Below are positions 1 through 7,808 of a stretch of DNA of 64,000 nucleotides, piece after piece. A program made the translations under genes and the position numbers. Position 1 is the first letter of the stretch. Each line of letters starts with the position of its first letter. The DNA comes from Peptococcaceae bacterium 1198_IL3148 (GTDB lineage: Bacteria; Bacillota; Desulfotomaculia; Desulfotomaculales; Desulfohalotomaculaceae): positions 1-64,000 of the forward strand of contig JBAIYS010000009.1 of the NCBI GenBank assembly GCA_036763105.1, given 5' to 3'. The notes beneath the pieces were generated by a model. It searched no databases. It was not told where the DNA came from and saw only the letters and a list, made by a program, of their open reading frames with translations.

Positions 1-56
1 GTGTTAGGCATGCCGCCAGCGTTCGTCCTGAGCCAGGATCAAACTCTCCATAAAAT
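1..56 (-). rRNA. rrs: 16S ribosomal RNA, 5' end (partial)
   Basis: Read on the minus strand, this is the conserved start of bacterial 16S rRNA, with AGAGTTTGATCCTGGCTCAG followed by GACGAACGCTGGCGGC. The rest of the gene lies outside the left edge. The exact mature 5' end is uncertain by a few bases. Confidence 0.97.
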
Positions 57-212
57 TTCTTTATGAATAAGCTGATTTAGCTCATTATTATCAACGTTTT
101 GCATGTGTTGCTTTATTTAGGCTCAATAAATTGAGCCTCTACAACATCCATCTCTTACTGTTTAGTTTTCAAGGATCTGTTTCCATTTGTAGCCGCCATT
201 TCATTGGCGACG
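57..212 (-). other. 16S rRNA leader (processing stem and boxA-like signal)
   Basis: Transcribed leader between the predicted rRNA promoter and 16S. It holds a perfect 8-bp hairpin (119-126 with 131-138, AGGCTCAA/TTGAGCCT). It also holds GATCCTTGAAAACTAAACAG (about 158-177, minus strand), which resembles the antitermination/boxA-like segment found before Firmicute 16S genes. A further short stem of the type CGCCA/TGGCG lies nearer the promoter. Role inferred from position and resemblance. Confidence 0.65.
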
Positions 213-218
213 TGTTTT

Positions 219-247
219 AGTTTAGCATTATTGTCGAATTAAGTCAA
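219..247 (-). promoter_or_regulatory. Predicted rRNA operon promoter
   Basis: Minus strand: -35 TTGACT (242-247), 17-bp spacer, -10 TAAACT (219-224), giving a start near 212. This is the only good sigma-A-like promoter found upstream of 16S within the window. Confidence 0.65.
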
Positions 248-441
248 TAGCTAATTTCTATATTTTTTAATTCGTTGTTGCATACCGCCCTCAGCGGCGG
301 CGCTTTATTAATTTAACACTTATCAACTATCAATGCAAGTGGTAATTTACAACTTTATTTGCTTTCTTTAGAATGACTTATTATTATATCTCGCAACTAT
401 AATATCTAACCAATTATTAACAGGTATTTAGTGTTCAATTT

Positions 442-461
442 GCATAAAAAATATTTTATGC
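442..461. promoter_or_regulatory. AT-rich inverted repeat upstream of the amino-acid permease
   Basis: GCATAAAA-aata-TTTTATGC is a perfect 8-bp inverted repeat, 144 bp before the permease start. It is followed by a -10-like CATTAT (467-472). It could be an operator. Nothing else was recognised between the rRNA promoter and the permease. Confidence 0.35.
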
Positions 462-604
462 TAGGGCATTATACAGCAGGAACGATAAACCACACGTCGA
501 ATTATCATTACTTGTTTGCCAGGTTTGGCTAAAATTTTGGGGGTGTTATTACGAAACATTCACCGGCCTAGGCACATGCTAGGCTAAGAAAGGAGAATGA
601 CATT

Positions 605-2050
605 ATGTCAGTAAAAGAGAGTGAGTTATTGACCGGGGTTGCTGCCACCGGCACAGACCTGCAGAGAGGTTTAAAGTCAAGGCATCTGCAGTTAATTGCC
701 CTAGGAGGTATCATTGGCAGTGGTTATTTTTTAGGTACCGGATATGTGATCGATTCGGCAGGCCCGGCTGCTTTCTTAGCCTATTTATTAGGTGGGTTAA
801 TTGTACTTTGTGTAATGTTGTGTATGGGAGAATTGGCAGTGGCTATACCCATCTCAGGTTCTTTTGTTACCTATGCCCATGATTTTATTTCGCCCGCTTG
901 GGCGTGCGGTGTGGGCTGGTCTTATTGGTTAACATGGGTAACCTATGTACCAGCAGAAATGATTGCCGCAGGGATTATAATGAATTTCTTTTTTCCGGGT
1001 CTCGGCACCCTTGGCTGGGCCATTGTATTTGGTTTAATTATTACAGTAATTAATTTGTCTTATGTTGGTACCTTTGGCGAAATGGAATTTTGGCTTTCTA
1101 TTATTAAAATAATGGCTATTTTAATGTTTATTGTTATTGCCGTCCTGATATTTTTGGGCCTAATCGGCAATGAAGGGTTTCTCGGCACCTCAGTACTGCT
1201 GGGTGACGGTGGATTTACTCCCAATGGCAGTTGGGCAATATTATTAACCATGGTAATTATCTTAGTTAATTTTCAGGGATCAGAGATTATTGGCCTGGCG
1301 GCAGGGGAAAGTAAAGAACCAGAAAAAAGCATTCCCATCGCCATTAAAAATGTCACTTGGCGGATTATCGCCCTTTATGTAATTCCTGTACTTTTACTGG
1401 TGACTATTTTCCCTTGGAAACAAGCTGGTTTAGAAGAAAGCGCCTTTGCCGCAGCCCTTAATTCCTATGGCTTTAAGTGGGCCGGCGGATTGTTTTCCTT
1501 TGTGGTATTAACCGCTGCTGTGTCTTGTTCCAACTCCGGTCTCTATGGCTGTACCAGAGCGGTCTACGCTTTGGCTAGAGAGGGAATGGCCCCCCGCTGG
1601 TTAGGAAAACTAAACAAAAATGGGGTGCCACAAAATGCAACTTTACTGTCCATCGCCGGCTGTTGGGTTGGGGTAATTGCTTACACCTTTGACACCAGCG
1701 AAACTATTTTTACTTACCTACTGGCTTTATCGGGATTTACCGGCGCCATTGCTTGGATCTCTATTTGTTGGTCACAGCTTAAATTCCGCCGTCGTTTAGA
1801 AAAACAAAATTATGATACCAGCAAACTTAAGTACCGGACACCATTTTTCCCGTACCTTACTCATTTTGCAATTTGGGTTCAAGTGGCCTGCCTAGCGGTA
1901 ATTGCCTTTAACCAAGATTTGCGGGCCTCGTTCTTAATTGGTCTACCCCTCTTTATCTTGCCAATGATTTGGTACAAAATTTGGGGTCATAAGCTAAAGC
2001 CCATGACAGAGATTCGCAGAGTTAAATATGAGGATATATATAACGATTAA
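605..2050 (+). CDS. Amino acid permease (APC superfamily, AAT type)
   Basis: Integral membrane amino acid:proton symporter of 481 residues, the usual length for the family, with about 12 hydrophobic segments. The N-terminal region has the family signature around residues 25-50 (SRHLQLIALGGIIGSGYFLG), where the glycine-rich unwound part of TM1 binds the amino-acid backbone. Another conserved stretch is GCTRAVYALAREGMAP (about 317-332). The family resemblance is to LysP/GABA-permease-type proteins, but substrate cannot be assigned. ATG start, preceded by AAAGGAG 8 bp upstream. It stands alone, with an upstream palindrome and a downstream terminator. Confidence 0.93.
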   Translation: MSVKESELLTGVAATGTDLQRGLKSRHLQLIALGGIIGSGYFLGTGYVIDSAGPAAFLAYLLGGLIVLCVMLCMGELAVAIPISGSFVTYAHDFISPAWACGVGWSYWLTWVTYVPAEMIAAGIIMNFFFPGLGTLGWAIVFGLIITVINLSYVGTFGEMEFWLSIIKIMAILMFIVIAVLIFLGLIGNEGFLGTSVLLGDGGFTPNGSWAILLTMVIILVNFQGSEIIGLAAGESKEPEKSIPIAIKNVTWRIIALYVIPVLLLVTIFPWKQAGLEESAFAAALNSYGFKWAGGLFSFVVLTAAVSCSNSGLYGCTRAVYALAREGMAPRWLGKLNKNGVPQNATLLSIAGCWVGVIAYTFDTSETIFTYLLALSGFTGAIAWISICWSQLKFRRRLEKQNYDTSKLKYRTPFFPYLTHFAIWVQVACLAVIAFNQDLRASFLIGLPLFILPMIWYKIWGHKLKPMTEIRRVKYEDIYND

Positions 2051-2057
2051 AAATAAG

Positions 2058-2096
2058 AGGAGCACGGCAATTAAACTAGCCTGCTCCTTCCTTTTA
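2058..2096 (+). terminator. Rho-independent terminator after the permease
   Basis: AGGAGCA (2058-2064) pairs with TGCTCCT (2082-2088) across a long loop, followed by a T-rich stretch. It lies just after the permease stop codon. Confidence 0.6.
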
Positions 2097-2230
2097 TGCG
2101 TAATTGTTTATGGGATGAGAACTTGCTGGCCGATATATCCTTCCGTAATATTTGGCGTCGGTAACTGGGCATGATAAATTAAGGATCACAAAGGCTTTAG
2201 GATAACATAATATTTTAGGAGGTATAGCCA

Positions 2231-2566
2231 ATGCGATTGGTTGCCAGATTTAAAGATAAAAAGCAAGTAAATTTTTTGGTGGATAGTTTGGAAAGGGGCG
2301 GCTTTAACCGGGACGACCTGATCATCAGTGACCTGCAGAGTACCGAAACCCACCCTTTAGGCAGTGCCGATGAGGTGGCAGAGGAAGTAGCCTTTGTTAA
2401 AAGGGAAAGCGATAGTCTGTGGAACACCGCATCCTATGGTGAAGATTTTCCAGCATTAGCGGGTAAAAACGGCACCATTGTGGCGGTGGAACTGCCCAAA
2501 CACGATGTTACCCGGGTACAACAAATGATGGAGGATGCCGGTGCCGACGAAATAATAAAAGACTAG
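2231..2566 (+). CDS. Hypothetical protein, 111 aa, soluble and acidic
   Basis: Small soluble protein without signal peptide or membrane segment. Its N-terminal half looks like a ferredoxin-like beta-alpha-beta unit (MRLVARFKDKKQVNFLVDSL), and a similar unit recurs near the end (GTIVAVELPKHDVTRVQQMM). This layout is seen in small stress-associated proteins of Firmicutes, but I cannot assign a family with certainty. The start is well supported by AGGAGG 7 bp before the ATG. It is monocistronic, and a dispersed repeat follows. Confidence 0.75.
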   Translation: MRLVARFKDKKQVNFLVDSLERGGFNRDDLIISDLQSTETHPLGSADEVAEEVAFVKRESDSLWNTASYGEDFPALAGKNGTIVAVELPKHDVTRVQQMMEDAGADEIIKD

Positions 2567-2603
2567 TGAAAGGCTACGCCTTATAATTAACCTTTGTTCG
2601 TTC

Positions 2604-2765
2604 TCAGCCGGTGGCGCACGTCCTATGCGCCACCCTGCCTCTGACAACCTCCTTCGCTAACTTCGGTTCGCTGCGCCACTATATGTCGTTCGCTACCTGC
2701 AGCAGGTGCCGGTTTTTTCAATTAACCTTTTATCTAAAAAGCAAAGGCAAAAGGCACCTGGGTTT
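2604..2765 (+). repeat. Dispersed intergenic repeat, copy A
   Basis: About 160 bp, starting with a perfect 9-bp hairpin (GGTGGCGCA/TGCGCCACC). Further in it has TATGTCGTTCGCT, then AGCAGGTGCCGG and an AATTAACCTTT block. It matches copy B (4490-4665, inverted) at roughly 80% by eye, and the right part matches copy C near 31953-32057. The reading frame inside shows matching peptides in copies A and B only because the DNA is repeated. Confidence 0.75.
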
Positions 2766-2784
2766 TGTTATTAACAATATACAA

Positions 2785-2816
2785 AGGGGCGGTTGCAAAG
2801 TTTTGCAACCGCCCCT
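2785..2816 (-). terminator. Rho-independent terminator for the NlpC/P60 gene
   Basis: Perfect 15-bp inverted repeat (2785-2799 with 2802-2816; core GGGGCGGTTGCAAA) starting 19 bp beyond the stop codon of the minus-strand hydrolase gene, followed by a short T run on that strand. A related hairpin ends the NDH-2 gene at 51232-51268. Confidence 0.75.
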
Positions 2817-2834
2817 CTAGTTTCGTTTAAATTT

Positions 2835-3470
2835 CTACGGCATTACTCGGCTAAAACCGAGTAAACGTGGTCCCCAGTAAGAATCATAAACACTTGATAT
2901 AGCAATGCCTTTACTGGAGCTGGAATGGATAAAGCTACCATTACCTAAGTAAATACCCACATGATTAATTGAGCCGCCAGACTTAAAGGCTACCAAATCC
3001 CCAGCCTTGGCCTCATCGGCAGAAACACCTTGTCCATGATGATACTGCGAAGATGCCGTACGCGGCAAGTCAACATTGAAGTTGGCAAATACATATTGGG
3101 TGTAACCAGAGCAATCAAAACCACTGGGTGATGAACCACCACCCCGATAGGGTGTACCAATAAATGACTTAGCATAGTCAATTATTGCCTCGGTACGACT
3201 GCCGCTTCTTGAGGCCACTTGTGTTGTGGCCGGAATAGCCGCAGATCCATCTTTACTGACTATTAAAGTTTGACCAGGACGAATCAAATCAGATGTCAAA
3301 TTATTTAACGAACGGATATTATCTACTGTGGTGCCATAGCTTTGAGAAATCTTCCAAAGTGAATCTCCATTTTTAACAGTGTATTGGGTATCGGCAAAAG
3401 AAACATTTGGTAACAGACAAAAAGAAACCCCCATTGCAATAGACGCAATAAATAATTTTGACTTTAACAT
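2835..3470 (-). CDS. Secreted LysM-NlpC/P60 peptidoglycan endopeptidase
   Basis: Cell-wall hydrolase of 211 residues. Residues 1-26 form a Sec signal peptide ending in SFADTQ. A LysM peptidoglycan-binding repeat covers about 29-73 (YTVKNGDSLWKISQSYG...RPGQTLIV). An NlpC/P60 domain covers about 95-211, with catalytic Cys in FDCSGY, His in NHVGIY and a third polar residue in FIHSSS. It should cleave peptide stems of peptidoglycan outside the membrane. The leader contains a c-di-AMP riboswitch, an established arrangement for wall hydrolases in Firmicutes, so expression probably falls when c-di-AMP is high. ATG start. Confidence 0.95.
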   Translation of the reverse strand: MLKSKLFIASIAMGVSFCLLPNVSFADTQYTVKNGDSLWKISQSYGTTVDNIRSLNNLTSDLIRPGQTLIVSKDGSAAIPATTQVASRSGSRTEAIIDYAKSFIGTPYRGGGSSPSGFDCSGYTQYVFANFNVDLPRTASSQYHHGQGVSADEAKAGDLVAFKSGGSINHVGIYLGNGSFIHSSSSKGIAISSVYDSYWGPRLLGFSRVMP

Positions 3471-3477
3471 GTTGCCC

Positions 3478-3592
3478 CACTTTCCACACCTACGAGGTTA
3501 GCTGACGGGTTAGGGCTGAAAGTGTAGCCCTTTGCCTAAGCAATTCACCCCCACAATTGGGTTCCCCCGTTTCCTAAGAATTCGGCGTTAAT
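3478..3592 (-). promoter_or_regulatory. ydaO-yuaA c-di-AMP riboswitch
   Basis: On the minus strand the leader carries the conserved elements of this class in order: CGCCGAAT, AACGGGGGAACCCA, TGGGGGTGAAT, then CCCGTCAGCTAACCTCGTAGG near the gene. It lies between a good promoter and a cell-wall hydrolase, the usual context. c-di-AMP binding turns such switches off (known for the class). Confidence 0.93.
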
Positions 3593-3627
3593 TTTTTCAT
3601 ATTTATCCTATAGTTACCTTGTTATTT

Positions 3628-3656
3628 ATTTTACAAATTTCTTATTCATTAGTCAA
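3628..3656 (-). promoter_or_regulatory. Predicted promoter of the riboswitch-controlled hydrolase
   Basis: Minus strand: TTGACT (3651-3656), 17 bp, TAAAAT (3628-3633). The start would fall near 3621, just ahead of the aptamer. I see nothing else between 3657 and the chromate transporter gene. Confidence 0.7.
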
Positions 3657-3791
3657 GCAACTGACGATTTAATTTATTAAATTATTACACACCTCCCTTT
3701 TTTCCAACTTTTTACATATAAATTTGCAAATATTTACTTCAATTTATATTAGATAAAAATTATCTTTATGTTACCAAATAATGCCAAAAAA

Positions 3792-4409
3792 TTATTTATT
3801 AAAGAAAAAAAATCCAAACACCATTGAAGCTACAATTAATATAATGGGATGAACTTTAAAATAGAAAATGAACACCAATGCCACTAACCCAATAATCCAG
3901 GTAACCGGAACCGGAAAGGATTTAACTCCCATTTCCCAGGCCACTTGAATTAATAACACCACCACCACCGGACGAACTGCCTTCAACATGCCAGTCATTT
4001 GCGGCGTATCTTTGTATTTAAAATAAAGACTAGCCAGTGCCAGCATGGCTACAGCGGTGGGCACCACAGTACCAACTAAAGCCGCGGTTGCTCCCCAAAA
4101 ACCAGCAATTTTATAACCCACATAGGCTGACATTTTGGTGGCAATGGGACCGGGCAAGGCATTGCCCATCGCCAACGCGTCGGTAAACTCTTCGGTACTC
4201 AACCACTTGTAATGATCAACCACTTCCTGCTGAATCAAAGGAATTACACTGGGCCCGCCCCCAAAGCCAAACAGGTTAGCGCGGCCAAAGGCCACAAACA
4301 GTTGCCAGATTACCAAATAAAAAGGTACTGCAGCTACTGCCGCCACCGCCGCAGTTTTGACGCCAGTATTTTTTTGTTCGGTCTGTTTATCGGTTTTTTC
4401 AGTGACCAT
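3792..4409 (-). CDS. Chromate transporter family protein (short-chain CHR)
   Basis: Single-domain CHR-family membrane protein of 205 residues, with about six hydrophobic helices. The family hallmark near the N-terminus is present (FGFGGGPSVIPLIQQEVV), followed by the second hallmark NALPGPIATKMSAYVGY. Family members export chromate, and some may move sulfate-like oxyanions. Short-chain CHR proteins usually occur as adjacent pairs that make a heterodimer, but no partner gene is present here. A Lys/Thr-rich 25-residue cytosolic tail precedes the first helix. ATG start with AGGAAGAG upstream. Function as a chromate pump is inferred from family only. Confidence 0.88.
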   Translation of the reverse strand: MVTEKTDKQTEQKNTGVKTAAVAAVAAVPFYLVIWQLFVAFGRANLFGFGGGPSVIPLIQQEVVDHYKWLSTEEFTDALAMGNALPGPIATKMSAYVGYKIAGFWGATAALVGTVVPTAVAMLALASLYFKYKDTPQMTGMLKAVRPVVVVLLIQVAWEMGVKSFPVPVTWIIGLVALVFIFYFKVHPIILIVASMVFGFFFFNK

Positions 4410-4489
4410 CTCTCTTCCTCCTTTGTATACGAATGTACTTTTAGAAATTAGGTGGGTATTTGTAAAAAATTAATTTAAGCTATGTATTC

Positions 4490-4665
4490 TCACTAACACA
4501 GGTGGATTTTGCCTTTGCTTTCAAAACAAAGGTTATTTTAAAAACCCGACACTTGCTGCAGTAAGCGAACGACATATAGTTGAGCAGTGAACCGAACTTA
4601 GCGAAGTAGGCCGGCGGAGGCAGGGTGGCGCATAGGACGTGCGCCACCGGCAAACTAGCCATCCA
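4490..4665 (-). repeat. Dispersed intergenic repeat, copy B
   Basis: Inverted copy of the element at 2604-2765, with the same hairpin end (GGTGGCGCA/TGCGCCACC), followed in minus-strand order by TATGTCGTTCGCT, a GCAGCAAGTGTCGG block and a TAACCTTTG block. An AATTCATAATTC tract flanks it at 4665-4690. The two copies bracket the NlpC/P60 and chromate-transporter genes. Confidence 0.75.
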
Positions 4666-4683
4666 AAATTCATAATTCATAAT

Positions 4684-5370
4684 TCAAAATTGCCCCTTAT
4701 CCAATGTGCTGAAATAGGCCTTTTTGGAATTTTCAATGTGCTCTCTGGCTAAGCGCTCGGCCAAATCGCCATCCTTCAGTTTCAAGGCTTCCAGCAATCG
4801 ACGGTGTTCTTTATTGGCTTCCTCTATCCGTCCGGGCTTAGAGTAGCCCACCCGGGCATACCTAACTACATAATCCAACAGCGTGGTGATCATATCATAC
4901 AACCTAGCACTGCCGGCGGCTTTATATATTAAATCGTTAAATTGTCGGTGGAATTTCTCTAGACTATCCAACTCTTTGCGTTTGAAACTTTCTTCAATAG
5001 ACCTTAACAACTTTTCCAACTGCGCTAATTGGTCTGGGCTGATTCTTTCGGCTGCCATTCTGGCGGCTAAGCCCTCTAGCACCGCCCGAATGCGATATAT
5101 TTCCAGCACTTCCGATTGATTTATTTCGGTAACCACCACGCCGATTCTTGGCAAATGGTATACCAAACCCGCCAATTCCAACATGCGAATGGCCTCCCTA
5201 ACCGGAGTTCTACTGACCCCAAATATCTGGGCCAGCTTGCGTTCAATTAACCGCTCTCCTGGCTGCAAAGCCCCATCAAATATAGCCCGCCGCAGTTGTT
5301 GATAGACTTTGTCCCGCACCTGTGACTGAGGCTCATCAATAATCGGTTTTAGCTTAAAACCATCAACCAT
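4684..5370 (-). CDS. GntR-family transcriptional regulator (FadR/FCD subfamily)
   Basis: DNA-binding regulator of 228 residues. An N-terminal winged helix carries the GntR signature (LRRAIFDGALQPGERLIERKLAQ, then VSRTPVREAIRMLELAGLV). An all-helical FCD domain follows, with the usual metal/ligand residues spread over its helices (FHRQFND, EHRRLLEA, AREHI). I chose the ATG at 5370 over one at 5442 because AAGGAG sits 7 bp upstream of it and the domain begins right after. A perfect palindrome lies 19-30 bp upstream, so autoregulation is likely. The divergent MFS gene may be a target. The ligand is unknown, commonly an organic acid in this subfamily. Confidence 0.92.
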   Translation of the reverse strand: MVDGFKLKPIIDEPQSQVRDKVYQQLRRAIFDGALQPGERLIERKLAQIFGVSRTPVREAIRMLELAGLVYHLPRIGVVVTEINQSEVLEIYRIRAVLEGLAARMAAERISPDQLAQLEKLLRSIEESFKRKELDSLEKFHRQFNDLIYKAAGSARLYDMITTLLDYVVRYARVGYSKPGRIEEANKEHRRLLEALKLKDGDLAERLAREHIENSKKAYFSTLDKGQF

Positions 5371-5388
5371 AACATCACTCCTTGGTAT

Positions 5389-5400
5389 ATGGTATACCAT
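5389..5400. promoter_or_regulatory. GntR-type operator
   Basis: ATGGTATACCAT is a perfect 12-bp palindrome of the FadR/GntR type, with a further half-site TGGTATA at 5383-5389. It is directly upstream of the regulator's ribosome site. A second palindrome, TATTCGCGAATA (5506-5517), lies nearer the divergent MFS gene and is of unknown use. Confidence 0.65.
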
Positions 5401-5556
5401 AATTATTGCTAATATTTTATTCTTTGTGTGATAAATTTGCAATAATAATTTAAAACCTGAGCAATCTAAATTAGGTGAATATTGTTAAAAAAGGATCTGA
5501 CATTTTATTCGCGAATATTTATTTGTTCTAATTGATTTACATGGAGGTTAAATATT

Positions 5557-6759
5557 TTGAGTGACAACAAAACTAGCATCAGCAGCAAAATGCACCCTAA
5601 AGTACTGATGTTGCTTTCGGCAGGTCACTTGGTCACCGACATGGCTGCGGGGGCACTGCCGATACTACTGCCGATAATTCAAAGCGGTTTAAATTTATCC
5701 TATGGCGCAGCAGGTTTTATATCCCTGGTTTTTAATTTTAGTTCTTCAATTATCCAACCCCTTTTGGGCTTTTGGAGCGATAAGGTAAAATCTCGGTGGC
5801 TGTTACCGATGGGTTGTTTATTATCCATGTTCGGGTTAGCCCTAGCCGGTGTTGTTTCATCCTACGGACTGGTTTTAGCGGTTGTTTTAATTAGCGGTTT
5901 GGGTTCAGCATCCTATCACCCCGAGGCATCTAAAGTAAGTCGCTTGGCCAGCGGGCATCGGCTTACCACCGGCATGTCTCTCTTTACAGTTGGCGGTGCA
6001 CTGGGAGCAGCACTGGGGTCATTAATTATGGCTCAACTTTTAAATATCTATGATCGGCAGGCCAGCGCCTATTTTATCATCCCTGGCATCATGATGGCCG
6101 TTTTATTTTTTTTATTGAATAGTAAACTGCCGGATGACCCACAGCCCACCGGTAAACATAACATTAACGTAAAAATCCAAGTACCTAGGCGGGTAATTGT
6201 TTCACTGGTGATTCTAATCTTGGTAATTATTGTCCGATCTTGGACACAGGCAGGGTTAACTTACTTTATGCCCCTTTATTTTGTGAATTATCTTGGGGAA
6301 AGCCCAGCCTACGCCAGCACCTTTTTGGTTTCATTTATGATTGCTGGTGCAGCGGGCACTGTTATCGGTGGGCCACTGGCCGATTATTTTGGCCGCAAAA
6401 AATATTTAGTTGGTTCAACGGCAATACTAATCCCGTTGTTGTTAATAATTAAATTTGTCACTGGTTTTTGGTTAATGGTAACGCTATTTATTACTGGTAT
6501 GGTCATCGTTTCCACCATGGCCACCACCGTGGTGATGGGACAAGAACTGTTGCCCCACAGAATTGGTGTAGCCTCTGGCTTAATGACCGGTTTCGCCGTG
6601 GGAATGGGTGGTCTAGGGGTAACCTTTTTGGGAACCATTACCGACATCTTTGGCGCCCCCACTGCCTTTACGGCATTGTCCCTGTTTCCAATATTGGCGT
6701 TTATTTTAAGTTTGTTTTTACCAAACGATAACGATATTAGGAAAATAAATAAGTTGTAG
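5557..6759 (+). CDS. MFS transporter, fosmidomycin-resistance (Fsr)-like
   Basis: Major facilitator of 400 residues with about 12 membrane helices. The N-terminal half matches the Fsr group: GHLVTDMAAGALPILLPII in TM1, LLGFWSDK in the loop 2-3 motif, and GLGSASYHPEASK in TM4. Family members are drug or sugar-phosphate-like exporters, but the substrate here is unknown. The TTG start is supported by GGAGG 9 bp upstream; an ATG ten codons later is a weaker alternative. It is divergent from the GntR gene, with a shared regulatory gap. Confidence 0.9.
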   Translation: MSDNKTSISSKMHPKVLMLLSAGHLVTDMAAGALPILLPIIQSGLNLSYGAAGFISLVFNFSSSIIQPLLGFWSDKVKSRWLLPMGCLLSMFGLALAGVVSSYGLVLAVVLISGLGSASYHPEASKVSRLASGHRLTTGMSLFTVGGALGAALGSLIMAQLLNIYDRQASAYFIIPGIMMAVLFFLLNSKLPDDPQPTGKHNINVKIQVPRRVIVSLVILILVIIVRSWTQAGLTYFMPLYFVNYLGESPAYASTFLVSFMIAGAAGTVIGGPLADYFGRKKYLVGSTAILIPLLLIIKFVTGFWLMVTLFITGMVIVSTMATTVVMGQELLPHRIGVASGLMTGFAVGMGGLGVTFLGTITDIFGAPTAFTALSLFPILAFILSLFLPNDNDIRKINKL

Positions 6760-6887
6760 TTTTTGTAAAATTTGCAGGAATTTTACTAACTATGTCGAAT
6801 TATACAATTAGGAAATTATTAATTTAATTTTTTATTACAAGTATTTCCCTCTAAATAATTACTGTTTGAATTACTGTAATGTAATAC

Positions 6888-6913
6888 AAAAAGAGAGGCC
6901 CGACGCCTCTCTT
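6888..6913 (-). terminator. Terminator after menG
   Basis: Minus strand: AGAGAGGC, a GTCG loop, then GCCTCTCT and a TTTTTG tail, immediately after the menG stop codon. Confidence 0.75.
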
Positions 6914-6916
6914 CTC

Positions 6917-7627
6917 TTATTTTTCTGGCTTAACCCCCATATGCATTGCTGCCACGCCACCATCATAGGGTTTAACTTGCACATCCACCAGCCCGGCATC
7001 GCGGAACATCTGTGCCAATTCGTCCCGGCCGGGAAATTCCTTAGCGGACTCCTGTAACCAGGAATAATGACCGTAATTTTTAGCCAGTAATTTGCCAAAA
7101 AGCGGCATGATATAACTGAAATAAAAATAGTACAGCTGCCGATATCCGGGAATTGTCGGTTGGGAGGTCTCCAAGCAAACCACCTTACCACCGGGTTTGG
7201 CCACCCGTTGCATTTCCTTTAATACCTGCATATAATCCGGTACGTTGCGCAAGCCAAAGCCAATGGTTACATAATTAAAGCTATTGTCGGCAAAGGGCAA
7301 CTCCATGGCATTGCCATGGATTAATTCAACATTCTTTAATCCCTTATCCTGAACCTTGTCTTTTCCCACCTTGAGCATGTTCTTACTGAAATCTAACCCT
7401 TTTACCTCACCACTGGCGCCCACCTGTTCTGCTAAGGCAATGGTCCAATCGGCAGTACCGCAACAGACATCCAGCGCCCGCTGGCCCCTTTGCACATCCA
7501 TCCGTTTCATGGTGTCCCTACGCCAAGCCAGGTGACGCTTAAAGCTAATCACCGAGTTCATCACATCATACTTATCAGAAATATCTTCAAAAACAGTATG
7601 CACCCGCTGTTCTTTAGACTGCTTCAT
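6917..7627 (-). CDS. menG: Demethylmenaquinone methyltransferase
   Basis: SAM-dependent C-methyltransferase (MenG/UbiE), 236 residues, last step of menaquinone synthesis. The N-terminal [20 protein letters not shown] and the motif [19 protein letters not shown] (SAM-binding loop) are family hallmarks, as are GLRNVPD and [19 protein letters not shown] later on. I start the protein at the [14 protein letters not shown] methionine, which matches the family, rather than ten codons upstream. It implies a menaquinone-based respiratory chain, consistent with NDH-2 at 51-52 kb. Monocistronic here. Confidence 0.95.
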   Translation of the reverse strand: MKQSKEQRVHTVFEDISDKYDVMNSVISFKRHLAWRRDTMKRMDVQRGQRALDVCCGTADWTIALAEQVGASGEVKGLDFSKNMLKVGKDKVQDKGLKNVELIHGNAMELPFADNSFNYVTIGFGLRNVPDYMQVLKEMQRVAKPGGKVVCLETSQPTIPGYRQLYYFYFSYIMPLFGKLLAKNYGHYSWLQESAKEFPGRDELAQMFRDAGLVDVQVKPYDGGVAAMHMGVKPEK

Positions 7628-7742
7628 CTCCAACCCTCTTCCCCATATTATCATCATGTATTATAACATTTTTGCCATCAACTTGCTTTAAATACACATT
7701 TCTGCTTGTGGAAAAATGTAGTGAGTGCTATCATAATATCAC

Positions 7743-7770
7743 GGAAACTAAATTTGTTTATTTAGTTTCC
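7743..7770. promoter_or_regulatory. 28-bp inverted repeat upstream of the ABC exporter operon
   Basis: GGAAACTAAAT, six-base spacer, ATTTAGTTTCC: perfect 11-bp arms, 39 bp before the first gene. A TTTTTT run follows, so it might be an attenuator. A TetR operator is the alternative, since the operon ends with a TetR gene. Confidence 0.55.
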
Positions 7771-7808
7771 TGGTTTTTTAGTTAGTTATTAAAGGTGGTG
7801 TGTAAAGT

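Noticed and set aside
2611-4680. Reading frames inside repeat copies A and B that encode similar peptides
   Set aside because: They have no ribosome sites and are similar only because the DNA is repeated; treated as non-coding.
7717-7732. TGTAGT-gagt-GCTATC, a possible seventh regulon site before the ABC exporter operon
   Set aside because: The second arm matches only three of six bases, and no -10 hexamer lies 20-22 bp downstream on either strand.
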